Assembly (NCBI RefSeq): GCF_012033735.1
Contig: NZ_JAAVJD010000023.1
Span: 1 to 39,602 of the forward strand
Reading direction: 5' to 3'
Length of the DNA stretch: 39,602 bases
Source of the DNA: Streptomyces lonarensis
GTDB taxonomy: Bacteria > Actinomycetota > Actinomycetes > Streptomycetales > Streptomycetaceae
Of this stretch, positions 20,804 to 28,308 are shown one piece after another. The first letter of the stretch is position 1; every line of letters starts with the position of its first letter. The translations under genes and the position numbers were made by a program. The notes beneath the pieces were generated by a model. The model was not told the origin of the DNA and made no database searches. It saw only the letters and a list, made by a program, of their open reading frames with translations.

Positions 20804-22027
20804 TGCGGGAGGGCTGACAGCGCCTCGGGCCACCACCGACAGCTCGCCCTCGGCCAGCCGCGCGCGCAGCTCCTCCTCCGGCGCCACCGCTGAGGCGTCC
20901 CGGATCACCGTGCCGTCGGGGCGCCGCAGCACCGCGTACCCCCGCTCCAACGTCGCCGCCGGGGACAGCGCGCGCACCCGTGCCAGGGTGTGCCGCAGAT
21001 CGTCGGTCGCGCGGTCCAGCCCGTGCGACAGCGAGCGCCGGGCCCGCAACCGCAGCTCCGCCAGCCGCTCCTCCTGCGCGTCCAGCACCCGGTGCGGCTC
21101 GGCCATCGCCGGCCGCGACAGGGCGTTGGCCAGCCCGCGCTCCTCCCGGTCGAGGAAGGTCTCCATCGCGCGCCGGGCCCGGTCGCCGAGCTGCGTCACC
21201 CGCGTCAGCTCCTCGTTGACGTCCGGCACCGTGCGCTTCGCCGCGTCCGTCGGCGTGGAGGCGCGGACATCCGCGACCAGGTCCAGCAGCGGCGAGTCCG
21301 GCTCGTGGCCGATCGCCGAGACCACCGGCGTCACGCACTGCGCGACGGTGCGCACCAGCCGCTCGTCGGAGAACGGCAGCAGGTCCTCGACGCTGCCGCC
21401 GCCGCGCGCCACCACGATCACGTCGACCGCCGGGTCGGCGTCCAGCGCCCGCACCGCCTCCACGACCTGCGCCACCGCGTGCACGCCCTGCACGGCGACG
21501 TTGCGGACGTCGAAGCTGACGGCGGGCCAGCGCAGCCGCGCGTTCTCCAGCACGTCCCGCTCCGCCGCCGACGCCCGGCCCGTCACCAGGCCGATCCGGT
21601 GCGGCAGGAACGGCAGCGGCCGCTTGCGGTCCGCCGCGAACAGCCCCTCGGCGGCCAACGCCCGCTTCAACCGCTCCAGCCGGACCAGCAGGTCGCCGAC
21701 GCCCACCGGGCGGATCTCCGCGGCGCGCAGCGACAACTGCCCGCGGGGTGCGTACCACTCCGGCTTGCCGTGCACCACGACCCGCGCGCCCTCGGACACC
21801 ACGTCCGCGACCTGGTCGAACACCCCGCGGAAGCAGGTGACGGTGAGGGAGATCTCCTGGGAGGGGTCCCGGAGCGTGAAGAACACCACTCCGGCACCGG
21901 GGCGGCGGCTGAGCTGGGTGATCTGCCCCTCCACCCACACCCCGCCGAGGCGGTCGATCCATTCCCCGATGAGCCGCGAGATCCTGGCGACCGGAACCGG
22001 GTCGTCGGCGGAGGTCTGTAGAGCCAT
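20801..22027 (-). CDS. xseA: exodeoxyribonuclease VII large subunit
   Basis: 408 aa, catalytic subunit of exonuclease VII. The N-terminal OB-fold (tRNA_anti_2; [20 protein letters not shown]) is at about 28-110. The catalytic domain includes [33 protein letters not shown] and [15 protein letters not shown] long helical region at about 280-360 forms the coiled coil that carries XseB. Length is normal. It is cotranscribed with xseB and divergent from ispH, with 96 bp between the starts. The promoter box TAGCCT is 6 nt before the ATG and there is no Shine-Dalgarno sequence. Confidence 0.96.
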   Translation of the reverse strand: MALQTSADDPVPVARISRLIGEWIDRLGGVWVEGQITQLSRRPGAGVVFFTLRDPSQEISLTVTCFRGVFDQVADVVSEGARVVVHGKPEWYAPRGQLSLRAAEIRPVGVGDLLVRLERLKRALAAEGLFAADRKRPLPFLPHRIGLVTGRASAAERDVLENARLRWPAVSFDVRNVAVQGVHAVAQVVEAVRALDADPAVDVIVVARGGGSVEDLLPFSDERLVRTVAQCVTPVVSAIGHEPDSPLLDLVADVRASTPTDAAKRTVPDVNEELTRVTQLGDRARRAMETFLDREERGLANALSRPAMAEPHRVLDAQEERLAELRLRARRSLSHGLDRATDDLRHTLARVRALSPAATLERGYAVLRRPDGTVIRDASAVAPEEELRARLAEGELSVVARGAVSPPA

Positions 22028-22039
22028 GCCGCCAGGCTA
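22028..22039 (-). promoter_or_regulatory. -10-like box TAGCCT 6 nt before the xseA start
   Basis: Minus-strand TAGCCT at 22039-22034, six nucleotides, then ATG 22027; leaderless spacing. Confidence 0.5.
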
Positions 22040-22110
22040 GCGGGGCCCGCCGACAGCCCCGGGGCGCGTGAAAGCGGAGACCGGGCCCGGGGTTCGCCCC
22101 CGACGGGCCC

Positions 22111-22123
22111 TACCATGGGGGCC
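22111..22123 (+). promoter_or_regulatory. -10-like box TACCAT 7 nt before the ispH start
   Basis: TACCAT (22111-22116) plus seven nucleotides precede ATG 22124. The box overlaps the alternative upstream ATG at 22115, which argues that translation starts at 22124. Confidence 0.5.
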
Positions 22124-23110
22124 ATGAGCGCTTCCGCCCCACGCCGTGTCCTGCTCGCCGCCCCCCGTGGTTACTGCGCGGGTGTGGACCGCGCCGTCAT
22201 CGCTGTCGAGCAGGCGCTGGAGCAGTACGGTCCGCCCATCTACGTCCGGCACGAGATCGTGCACAACAAGTACGTCGTGAAGACGCTGGAGAAGAAGGGC
22301 GCGATCTTCGTCGAGCAGACCGACGAGGTCCCGCAGGGCGAGATCGTCATCTTCTCCGCCCACGGCGTCGCCCCCGAGGTGCACCGCGAGGCCGAGCGCG
22401 GCAAGCTCGCCACCATCGACGCGACCTGCCCGCTGGTCACCAAGGTCCACAAGGAAGCCATCCGCTTCGCCAAGGACGACTACGACATCCTCCTCATCGG
22501 CCACGAGGGCCACGAGGAGGTCATCGGCACCTCCGGCGAGGCACCCGAGCACATCCAGCTGGTCGACGGCCCCAAGGACGTCGCCGGGGTTGAGGTCCGC
22601 GACGAGTCCAAGGTGGTCTGGCTCTCCCAGACCACCCTCTCCGTGGACGAGACCATGGAGACGGTCGGCGCCCTCAAGGAGAAGTTCCCCAACCTGATCA
22701 GCCCGCCCAGCGATGACATCTGCTACGCCACGCAGAACCGGCAGACCGCGATCAAGCAGATCGCCGCCGACTCCGACCTGGTGCTGGTCGTCGGCTCGAA
22801 GAACAGCTCCAACTCGGTGCGGATGGTCGAGGTGGCGCTGGGCGCCGGCGCCGGCGCCGGCCACCTGGTCGACAACGCGGGCGAGATCGACGAGAGCTGG
22901 CTGGAGGGCGTCACCACCGTCGGCCTCTCCTCCGGTGCCTCCGTGCCCGACGTGCTGGTCGAGGGTGTACTGGAGTGGCTCGCCGAGCGCGGCTTCGGCG
23001 ACGTCGAGGTCGTGCAGCCGATGCAGGAGTCGATCCAGTTCTCGCTGCCGAAGGAACTCCGCCGCGACCTGCGCGCCGAGGCCGCCGAGAAGGTTCGCGA
23101 CAGCGCCTGA
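22124..23110 (+). CDS. ispH: 4-hydroxy-3-methylbut-2-enyl diphosphate reductase
   Basis: 328 aa (older name LytB). It makes IPP and DMAPP in the last step of the MEP isoprenoid pathway using a [4Fe-4S] cluster. The three cluster cysteines are C18 ([10 protein letters not shown]), C102 ([11 protein letters not shown]) and C200 ([11 protein letters not shown]). The substrate-phosphate motif [11 protein letters not shown], the catalytic-Glu-type region, and the C-terminal VGSKNSSNS and GLSSGASVP segments are all intact. ATG 22124 is chosen over 22115 from the promoter spacing. The gene ends at a 20-bp perfect-stem terminator shared with the convergent DUF6542 gene. Confidence 0.97.
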   Translation: MSASAPRRVLLAAPRGYCAGVDRAVIAVEQALEQYGPPIYVRHEIVHNKYVVKTLEKKGAIFVEQTDEVPQGEIVIFSAHGVAPEVHREAERGKLATIDATCPLVTKVHKEAIRFAKDDYDILLIGHEGHEEVIGTSGEAPEHIQLVDGPKDVAGVEVRDESKVVWLSQTTLSVDETMETVGALKEKFPNLISPPSDDICYATQNRQTAIKQIAADSDLVLVVGSKNSSNSVRMVEVALGAGAGAGHLVDNAGEIDESWLEGVTTVGLSSGASVPDVLVEGVLEWLAERGFGDVEVVQPMQESIQFSLPKELRRDLRAEAAEKVRDSA

Positions 23111-23144
23111 GCCGCGGCGGGAGGGCAGCTCCCGCGCCACAGCG

Positions 23145-23189
23145 CAGCGCACCGCCCCGTGCCGTTCCGCGGCACGGGGCGGTGCGCTG
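23145..23189. terminator. 20-bp perfect-stem bidirectional terminator after ispH
   Basis: Arms 23145-23164 and 23170-23189 pair perfectly over 20 bp with a 5-nt loop, between convergent ispH and the DUF6542 gene. Confidence 0.85.
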
Positions 23190-23298
23190 TCCGGGCGAGG
23201 GTTGCGCCTGTGCCTGTGCCCGCGGGGGCGGGCCGCCCGGCGCTCGCCCCGGCCGTGCTCCCGGCGTCCCCGCCGCGCGGCCCGGCGCGGTGCCGGGA

Positions 23299-23871
23299 TC
23301 AGCCCCGCTGCTGCTGCGCGGCGGCGCGGGCGGCGTTCTCCCGCCGGCGCCTGATCCGCCCCGCCATGACGGTGACCTGGCGGCCCAGCGTGATCCCCAC
23401 GGCGGCCAGCGTGCCCGCGAAGAGCCAGGGGGCGCCCACGGCCAGCTCGGTGAACAGCTCGTAGAGGCCGCCGCTGACGATCAGCCCTGCCGCGTAGGCG
23501 ATGGGCACCGCCACCGGCGCGCAGATCAGGTCCACCGGCCGCACCCAGGCGGCCACCGCGATCGAGACCAGCACGAACAGCAGCCCGTACAGCACGGGGG
23601 CGCCGCCCAGGACCCGGCTGAACCAGCCGGCGACCAGCATCGAACCGATCGCGATCACGCCGCACCCCAGGCCCGTCAGCTTCGGGCGGGGGAGGCGCGC
23701 GAGGGCGTCCAGCAGAGGCGGTCGGGGGCGCGCGGCCCCCTCGCGTGCGCGGGGGGCGGGCCGGCCGAGGGGCGGCTCCGGCGTCGCCGCCCGAGCGGGC
23801 CGGGGCACGCCGGCCGCCCCGGCGGCCGGGCGCGGCAGGGGAGGGCGGGTGGTGCTGGTGCTGTACTCCAC
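23299..23871 (-). CDS. DUF6542 family membrane protein
   Basis: 190 aa from GTG 23871. A Pro/Arg-rich N-terminus (1-70) is followed by four hydrophobic helices at about 78-98, 103-122, 126-146 and 152-172. These include LTGLGCGVIAIGSMLVAGW, the loop WVRPVDLICAPVAVPIAY, and the basic end GRQVTVMAGRIRRRREN. The arrangement and its position between ispH and ychF match the DUF6542 family of streptomycetes; the function is unknown. The longer frame beginning at ATG 23928 has no support, while TACGTT lies exactly 7 nt before the GTG chosen here. Confidence 0.85.
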   Translation of the reverse strand: MEYSTSTTRPPLPRPAAGAAGVPRPARAATPEPPLGRPAPRAREGAARPRPPLLDALARLPRPKLTGLGCGVIAIGSMLVAGWFSRVLGGAPVLYGLLFVLVSIAVAAWVRPVDLICAPVAVPIAYAAGLIVSGGLYELFTELAVGAPWLFAGTLAAVGITLGRQVTVMAGRIRRRRENAARAAAQQQRG

Positions 23872-23884
23872 GGGCACCAACGTA
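23872..23884 (-). promoter_or_regulatory. -10-like box TACGTT 7 nt before the DUF6542 start
   Basis: Minus-strand TACGTT at 23884-23879 and seven nucleotides before GTG 23871. It fixes the probable start of the gene. Confidence 0.5.
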
Positions 23885-24036
23885 CGGGCCGGGCCGCCCG
23901 CGATGGCGCAATGGCGCGCCCTTTTCATCCCATTTGCCGATGAGTCGACAGAAGGACGAGGTGGGAGGGGTCGCGAGCCGCCCCCCTAGAATGGGCGACC
24001 GGCCCTGTCAGCAACCACCCGAACGGGAAGTCCCAC

Positions 24037-25128
24037 GTGTCCCTCACGATCGGAATCGTCGGACTGCCGAACGTCGGCAAGTCGACTCTCTTCAACGCCC
24101 TCACGAAGAACGACGTGCTGGCGGCCAACTACCCGTTCGCGACGATCGAACCCAACGTCGGCGTCGTCGGCGTCCCCGACGCCCGCCTGACCAAGCTCGC
24201 CGAGATCTTCGGCAGCGAGCGTGTGCTGCCCGCCACCGTCGACTTCGTCGACATCGCCGGGATCGTGCGGGGCGCCAGCGAGGGCGAGGGGCTGGGCAAC
24301 AAGTTCCTGGCGAACATCCGCGAGTCGGACGCCATCTGCCAGGTCATCCGGGCCTTCAAGGACGAGAACGTCGTCCACGTCGACGGCAAGGTCTCGCCCA
24401 AGAGCGACATCGAGACCATCAACACCGAGCTGATCCTCGCCGACCTCCAGACGGTCGAGAAGGTGCTGCCGAAGCTCCAGAAGGAGTCCCGGATCCGCAA
24501 GGACCGGCTGCCGGTGGTCAAGGCTGTCGAGGAGGCCAAGGAAATCCTGGAGGAGGGCCGCACCCTCTTCTCCGCCGGCATCCGCCAGGGCACCGAGCGC
24601 GCCGAGCCGCTGCACGAGCTGCACCTGCTGACCGTCAAGCCCTTCCTCTACGTCTTCAACGTGGACGAGGAGGAGCTGACCGACGACGCCTTCAAGGCCG
24701 AGCAGCGCGCGCTCATCGCCCCGGCCGAGGCCGTCTTCCTCAACGCCAAGCTGGAGGCCGACCTCGGTGAGCTGGACGACGAGGCGGAGGCGCTGGAACT
24801 CCTCCAGTCCGTAGGCCAGGAGGAGCCCGGCCTCGCCAACCTGGCCCGCGTCGGCTTCGAGACCCTCGGCCTCCAGACCTATCTGACGGCCGGCCCCAAG
24901 GAATCCCGGGCCTGGACCATCAACAAGGGCGACACCGCCCCCGAGGCGGCCGGTGTGATCCACACCGACTTCCAGAAGGGCTTCATCAAGGCCGAGGTCA
25001 TCTCCTTCGACGACCTCGTCGAAGCCGGCTCCGTCGCCGAGGCCCGCGCCAAGGGCAAGGCCCGCATGGAGGGCAAGGACTACGTCATGCGCGACGGCGA
25101 CGTGGTGGAGTTCCGCTTCAACGTTTAA
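24037..25128 (+). CDS. ychF: redox-regulated ATPase/GTPase YchF (Obg family)
   Basis: 363 aa. The P-loop GLPNVGKST (9-17) and switch II DIAGIVRGASEGEGLGN are present. The nucleotide-specificity motif is N-V-D-E in FNVDEEEL instead of NKxD, the change that lets YchF/OLA1 bind ATP. A coiled-coil region (about 140-200) and a C-terminal TGS domain (INKGDTAPEAAGVIHTDF and FIKAEVISFDDL) complete it. It associates with ribosomes; in E. coli it affects catalase and oxidative-stress response. GTG start with GGGAAG upstream. A possible -10 box TAGAAT lies at 23987-23992. It is the last conserved gene before the low-GC island. Confidence 0.97.
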   Translation: MSLTIGIVGLPNVGKSTLFNALTKNDVLAANYPFATIEPNVGVVGVPDARLTKLAEIFGSERVLPATVDFVDIAGIVRGASEGEGLGNKFLANIRESDAICQVIRAFKDENVVHVDGKVSPKSDIETINTELILADLQTVEKVLPKLQKESRIRKDRLPVVKAVEEAKEILEEGRTLFSAGIRQGTERAEPLHELHLLTVKPFLYVFNVDEEELTDDAFKAEQRALIAPAEAVFLNAKLEADLGELDDEAEALELLQSVGQEEPGLANLARVGFETLGLQTYLTAGPKESRAWTINKGDTAPEAAGVIHTDFQKGFIKAEVISFDDLVEAGSVAEARAKGKARMEGKDYVMRDGDVVEFRFNV

Positions 25129-25163
25129 CGGGAAGGCACATTTCCATCCTCCAGAGCTGCGTA

Positions 25164-25199
25164 CCAGAGGGGCCCCTCAGTCCGTGAGGGCCCCTCTGG
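25164..25199 (+). terminator. hairpin terminator after ychF
   Basis: Arms 25164-25179 and 25185-25199 pair over 15 bp with one bulged C and a 5-nt loop, 35 nt after the ychF stop codon. Confidence 0.8.
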
Positions 25200-26221
25200 A
25201 GGCTCGGTGAAGGTCTCGTGGTGCTGGATGCTGCCCCAGAGGTCGTGAGTGATTACCTGTCGGTACCTGGGGGCCACACCCAGATCGCTGCCCCGTGCCG
25301 ACCGTATGATGTCGGCGGGATCAAAGGGCTCGATCTTGGAGCCGCGACAATGAGGTCGAGCTGCCGGCTGCCGCGATCGCAAAGAAGCTTGACCGGCCCC
25401 GGTGCAGAACAGTCAAAACTAGAATTCTGCGTCCTGAGCCTCTTGCCTTTCCACGCGCCGCGCCGAGCTAGGAATGGTCATGGCCTGAGGTGTAGCCCAT
25501 CGCTGCCCTGGAGCACCGCAAGAGAGATTCTGCGCCGTGTCGTTGAGGAAGTTGTCAAGGGAGACCCGGTCATCCCGCGGAAGCTCCGCGACCTCCGGTT
25601 CAGCGGGGTGAATCGACCACCTCACAGGTGGTCGCAGAGCGGGTGCGCCAGGACATCGCTCGGCGGGATTCGCATGACCCGGGCGCCATCGCAAAAGTGC
25701 TGGCGCTCGTAGCCGATGTCAAGGTGTGGCGGGAGGCTGTGAGGTGTGTCCACTTGTGGAGCCGGTAACGCACGTCATGCGATGAGAAGCGTCTGCACAG
25801 TCAGTACATCCTGTTGCTCCGCCGTCGAAACCAGCTTGCGCGCGACGCGGACCCTCGCGGGTACGCGCAGGTGTACGCAGGCGTAGCTGCCAATGGTGAG
25901 ATCGTCTCGGTCGGACAGTACCTCAACGGGTATTCGCGCGAGGTGGAGTTGGTCGTCGGGAAGTACGGTGATCTCGTTCATGTCGGCTAGTGGAGAACAA
26001 TCGCATTCGAGAGTCATTGCCTTGTGTCCGTTGCTACCCACAGGGGCAATCAGAGGCCCGGCCCGCCGTGCACTCCAACGGCTGTGGAGGCGTCACTTGC
26101 GGGACATTCGTCGCCGACGACCCCTGTTGTCGCGGTCCCTCGGCGAGGGGAATTCTCAACTCGGTCGCCTCGAAATGAGGCGGTGAGTATGCGTACGAAT
26201 CGGTTGGTCGGGTGTCATCGG
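25200..26221. other. low-GC accessory segment between ychF and the toxin-antitoxin pair
   Basis: About 1 kb with visibly lower GC and relaxed third-position bias compared with both flanks. Apart from the decayed gene at about 25346-25990, no frame here has a credible start, length and codon use. A perfect 9-bp hairpin (25614-25634) sits at the point where the decayed gene changes frame. Confidence 0.6.
25346..25990 (+). pseudogene. decayed plus-strand gene of unknown family
   Basis: Protein-like sequence appears on the plus strand in pieces. One is NEVELPAAAIAKKLDRPRC at 25349-25405. A second is REILRRVVEEVVKG followed by DPVIPRKLRDLRFSG in the next frame (about 25522-25610). Then, back in the first frame, come QVVAERVRQDIARRD and GAIAKVLALVADVKVWREAV, ending at TAA 25766-25768. 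Past that stop the same frame continues with GYAQVYAGVAANGEIVSVGQ and YLNGYSREVELVVGKYGDLV to TAG 25988. Tyr is encoded by TAC throughout; the antisense frame would need many rare GTA codons, so the plus strand is the coding one. I infer one gene broken by a frameshift near 25612 and a stop. I do not recognise the family. Confidence 0.45.
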
Positions 26222-26224
26222 CTG

Positions 26225-26617
26225 CTAGACGGTGCGGATGACAGGGGCGGGCTTGATGTCCTGGGCGTCGATGAGGGTCCGGATGTCGTTGGGGTCCGAG
26301 GTCCAGATAATGGCGCCCAGGCTGGCTGCCACGGTCACGACGGTGGCGTCGACGATGTCGGAGGTGCCGGCCTTGCCGCAGAGGATGCCGGCGGTTTTGG
26401 CGGTCTCGAGGCCGACGGGTACGACGTGGCAGCCTGCGAGGAACTTGCCCAGTCTGACCTGGCGGCGGGGGTCCCGCCATGCCTGGCTGACGACGACGGA
26501 TGGGACGTGGATGTCTCGTCCGTCGTCGAGGGCCAGGCTGTGCCGGGCCCACATGCGCCGGTCATCGTTGTCGATGGCGATGAGGGCCCCGGCGTCGTAC
26601 AGGTAAGGGATGTTCAC
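26225..26617 (-). CDS. PIN-domain toxin of a type II toxin-antitoxin pair
   Basis: 130 aa from GTG 26617. PIN ribonuclease fold: first acidic motif YDAGALIAID near the N-terminus and later acidic residues in GTSDIVDATVV and TSDPNDI, which would bind the catalytic metal. The usual mid-domain Glu is replaced by the SQAW segment (VPSVVVSQAWR), as I recall for an actinobacterial PIN subgroup with AQAWRG. VapC-like toxins cleave tRNA or rRNA; the target here is unknown. The start GTG overlaps the antitoxin stop (GTGA, 4 nt), so translation is coupled. Residues before this start in the same frame are Arg/Pro-rich and belong to the antisense of the antitoxin frame. Confidence 0.9.
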   Translation of the reverse strand: MNIPYLYDAGALIAIDNDDRRMWARHSLALDDGRDIHVPSVVVSQAWRDPRRQVRLGKFLAGCHVVPVGLETAKTAGILCGKAGTSDIVDATVVTVAASLGAIIWTSDPNDIRTLIDAQDIKPAPVIRTV

Positions 26618-26880
26618 GCGGCTGATGCTCCCGAACTGCTGAGGTACTCGGCGTCGGCGGCGGCCAGATCCGCGCGGGCGGCGGCTAGCTCCTCCGGGGT
26701 GAAGGCGCCGCGCTCGGCCTGCCACTCCTGGATGACGGCGCGGCCGGCCCGCAGGCGCAGCTCGCGTTCGGCCGCTCCGGCGACGAGGCGGGAGAGGGGG
26801 ATGCCTTCTTCCTCGGCGGCTCCGGCCAAGGCTTGGACCAGGGATTCGTCGAGGGTGATAGTCACCTTCTTGGTAGCCAT
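26614..26880 (-). CDS. ribbon-helix-helix antitoxin
   Basis: 88 aa. The N-terminal ribbon-helix-helix DNA-binding domain (KKVTITLDESLVQALAGAA, then IPLSRLVAGAAERELR; about 3-45) is CopG/Arc-like. The acidic, Ala-rich C-terminal tail (FTPEELAAARADLAAADAEYL) is the part that usually wraps the PIN toxin. It is the first gene of the pair and overlaps the toxin start by 4 nt. Its ATG lies 6 nt after a TATGGT box and has no ribosome-binding site, so the mRNA is probably leaderless. The promoter is covered by three CCATA half-sites, consistent with autorepression by the antitoxin. Confidence 0.92.
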   Translation of the reverse strand: MATKKVTITLDESLVQALAGAAEEEGIPLSRLVAGAAERELRLRAGRAVIQEWQAERGAFTPEELAAARADLAAADAEYLSSSGASAA

Positions 26881-26916
26881 ACATCTACCATAGTGCAGTA
26901 TGGCAACTGGTGTCGA
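26877..26916 (-). promoter_or_regulatory. toxin-antitoxin promoter with overlapping operator
   Basis: On the minus strand TCGACA (26916-26911), an 18-bp spacer and TATGGT (26892-26887) form a good promoter whose start would fall on the ATG at 26880. Half-sites CCATA at 26877-26881 and 26888-26892 and TATGG at 26899-26903 begin exactly 11 bp apart. The last two form a 16-bp near-palindrome with one mismatched pair. One helical turn between half-sites suits ribbon-helix-helix binding. Confidence 0.65.
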
Positions 26917-27141
26917 TGACTGCTCTATGCGCCCGCGAGCGTTGCCGTCATGTGAGGTGCGCGTGGCAGGTGGGGCCCGGACGGGTCCCGCGTCCGTGCA
27001 GTCCCGCCCCCCGGCGGTCCGGCCCGTGCCTCGGTGCCGGGCCGCAGCGGGGGACGCCTCGTGAGCACACCCCGGCGCGGCCCGGCGGGGGCTCCGGCGC
27101 CGCCCGTTCCACCCGTCCCACCCGGGCCCCGCCGCACAGCG

Positions 27142-27191
27142 ACGGCGGCGCCGGTCCCCGGTGGTGACCCACCCGGGACCGGCGCCGCCGT
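27142..27191 (-). terminator. terminator of the Mrp antiporter operon
   Basis: Perfect 17-bp arms 27142-27158 and 27175-27191. Five more pairs form inside the loop after one mismatch. It lies 22 nt past the mrpG stop codon. The preceding stretch to the antitoxin promoter (26917-27141) holds no supported gene. Confidence 0.85.
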
Positions 27192-27212
27192 GTCGCTCGT
27201 CGAACCGCGCGC

Positions 27213-27548
27213 TCAGCGCGGCGGGTCGGACTTCAACTCGTTGAGGTGCGTCTCCTCGATCATCGGCGCCCGCGAACGGTACGCAGCCCGCCCGATGGCG
27301 AAACCGGAGATCGGCGAGGTCAGCAGCTGGAGCAGGATCGCCGGGATCAGCGTGAACACCGCGAGGGTGCTCGGCTTCCAGATCAGCACGCCCAGCAGCA
27401 GACAGATCATGCCCAGGCTGGACGCCTTGGCGACCGCGTTGGTCCGGTTGTAGACGTCCGGCAGCCGGATCAGCCCGACCGCGCCCACGCCCATCAGGAC
27501 CGCGCCGAGGACCACCAGGCCCTGCGCGAGAACCATCTGGAGGTTCAT
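27213..27548 (-). CDS. mrpG: Na+/H+ antiporter subunit G (MrpG/MnhG)
   Basis: 111 aa from ATG 27548; a GTG one codon upstream (27551) is also possible. Three membrane helices at about 8-30, 42-60 and 66-88 with the family motif VGLIRLPDVYNRTNA between the first two. Small membrane subunit of the seven-subunit Mrp cation/proton antiporter. The mrpF stop overlaps the start by one base (TGATG), and AAAGG lies about 8 nt upstream. Last gene of the operon, ending 22 nt before a strong terminator. Confidence 0.94.
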   Translation of the reverse strand: MNLQMVLAQGLVVLGAVLMGVGAVGLIRLPDVYNRTNAVAKASSLGMICLLLGVLIWKPSTLAVFTLIPAILLQLLTSPISGFAIGRAAYRSRAPMIEETHLNELKSDPPR

Positions 27549-27799
27549 CACGGCCGCCTTTCCACGAGGTGGGCGAGGGACATGGTGGTCAGGAAGCCCA
27601 CGAGGGTCATCACCAGCACCAGGTCGAACAGGGACGGGGAGTCACTGCGCACCGCGACGAGCGCGATGGCGGCGACCGAGATGACGAAGCCGAATTCCAC
27701 GGCGACCACCCGGTCGGCCTTGGTCGGGCCGTACGCCATCCGGCCGATCGCCACGGCCATGGACAGCGCCAGGACCACGAGAACGATGTCGAGCAGCAT
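27548..27799 (-). CDS. mrpF: Na+/H+ antiporter subunit F (MrpF/MnhF)
   Basis: 83 aa, three membrane helices (about 3-22, 34-52, 58-78). The segment GPTKADRVVAVEFGFVISV carries the conserved Asp-Arg of the MrpF/PhaF family. It overlaps mrpE by one base (TGATG) and mrpG at its 3' end, so translation of the three small subunits is coupled. Confidence 0.94.
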   Translation of the reverse strand: MLLDIVLVVLALSMAVAIGRMAYGPTKADRVVAVEFGFVISVAAIALVAVRSDSPSLFDLVLVMTLVGFLTTMSLAHLVERRP

Positions 27800-28308
27800 C
27801 AGCGGCTCCCCTCCTCGGAGTCACGGTCGGTCGGCTTGCCGTCCGAGGCGGCCGGGGTCTCCGGCCGGGGCGGGAGTCCGCCGGACTCCCCGGACGGGCC
27901 GGCGGCGGTCGGCGTCGCGGCGCCGGGCACCGCCGGGCCGACCTGCTGGGCCGAGCCCACCGGCCGCCAGGCGGCCAGCAGCAGGTCCTCCAGGTAGTGC
28001 AGCCGCCGGCGGAACCGGTTGACGTCGCTGGCGTGCATGCCGTGGATGTACAGCGTCGCGGGCTCGTCGCGCAGGTCCAGCGAGAGGGTGCCCGGGGTGA
28101 GGGTCACCACCCCCACGAACAGCGTGCGTTCCCCCTTGGTGCGGGAGCGCAGCGGCATCGCGATGATCACCGGGGAGAGCCCGCTGCGCGGGGTGATGAT
28201 CTCCCAGGCGACGATCACGTTGGACGCGACCAGTTCGTAGATGAAATAGCCGACGAAGCGGCCGATGCGGTAGCTCCTGACGGCGAATCGCCGCAGCCAG
28301 TCGATCAT
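27799..28308 (-). CDS. mrpE: Na+/H+ antiporter subunit E (MrpE/MnhE)
   Basis: 169 aa from ATG 28308. Two N-terminal membrane helices include FVGYFIYELVASNVIVAWEI. A cytoplasmic domain follows with the family motifs SPVIIAMPLRSRT, TLTPGTLSLDL and TLYIHGMHA. The last 60 residues are a Pro/Gly/Ser-rich hydrophilic tail that is not part of the core subunit. The mrpD stop overlaps the start as ATGA, with GAGG just upstream. Essential for assembly of Mrp complexes in characterised bacteria. Confidence 0.93.
   Translation of the reverse strand: MIDWLRRFAVRSYRIGRFVGYFIYELVASNVIVAWEIITPRSGLSPVIIAMPLRSRTKGERTLFVGVVTLTPGTLSLDLRDEPATLYIHGMHASDVNRFRRRLHYLEDLLLAAWRPVGSAQQVGPAVPGAATPTAAGPSGESGGLPPRPETPAASDGKPTDRDSEEGSR

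Noticed and set aside
22037..23911. Very long minus-strand frame opposite ispH
   Set aside because: Antisense artefact of GC-rich coding sequence; ispH on the plus strand has all cluster cysteines.
25125..25382. Minus-strand frame with a segment RYRQVITHDLWGSI that resembles the N-terminus of GntR regulators
   Set aside because: The similarity covers only about 14 residues, nothing of the winged helix follows, and the frame runs through the ychF terminator hairpin.
25775..26041. 88-codon minus-strand frame in the low-GC island
   Set aside because: It is antisense to the decayed plus-strand gene and would use many GTA codons, which are rare in this genome; no ribosome-binding site.
25990..26178. 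Cys-rich 62-codon plus-strand frame whose GTG overlaps the stop of the decayed gene
   Set aside because: No ribosome-binding site, no recognisable pattern, and it lies in decayed DNA; the overlap is likely chance.
26925..27172. Short frames between the antitoxin promoter and the mrp terminator
   Set aside because: All are Arg/Pro/Gly-rich and run into the terminator stem; nothing protein-like.
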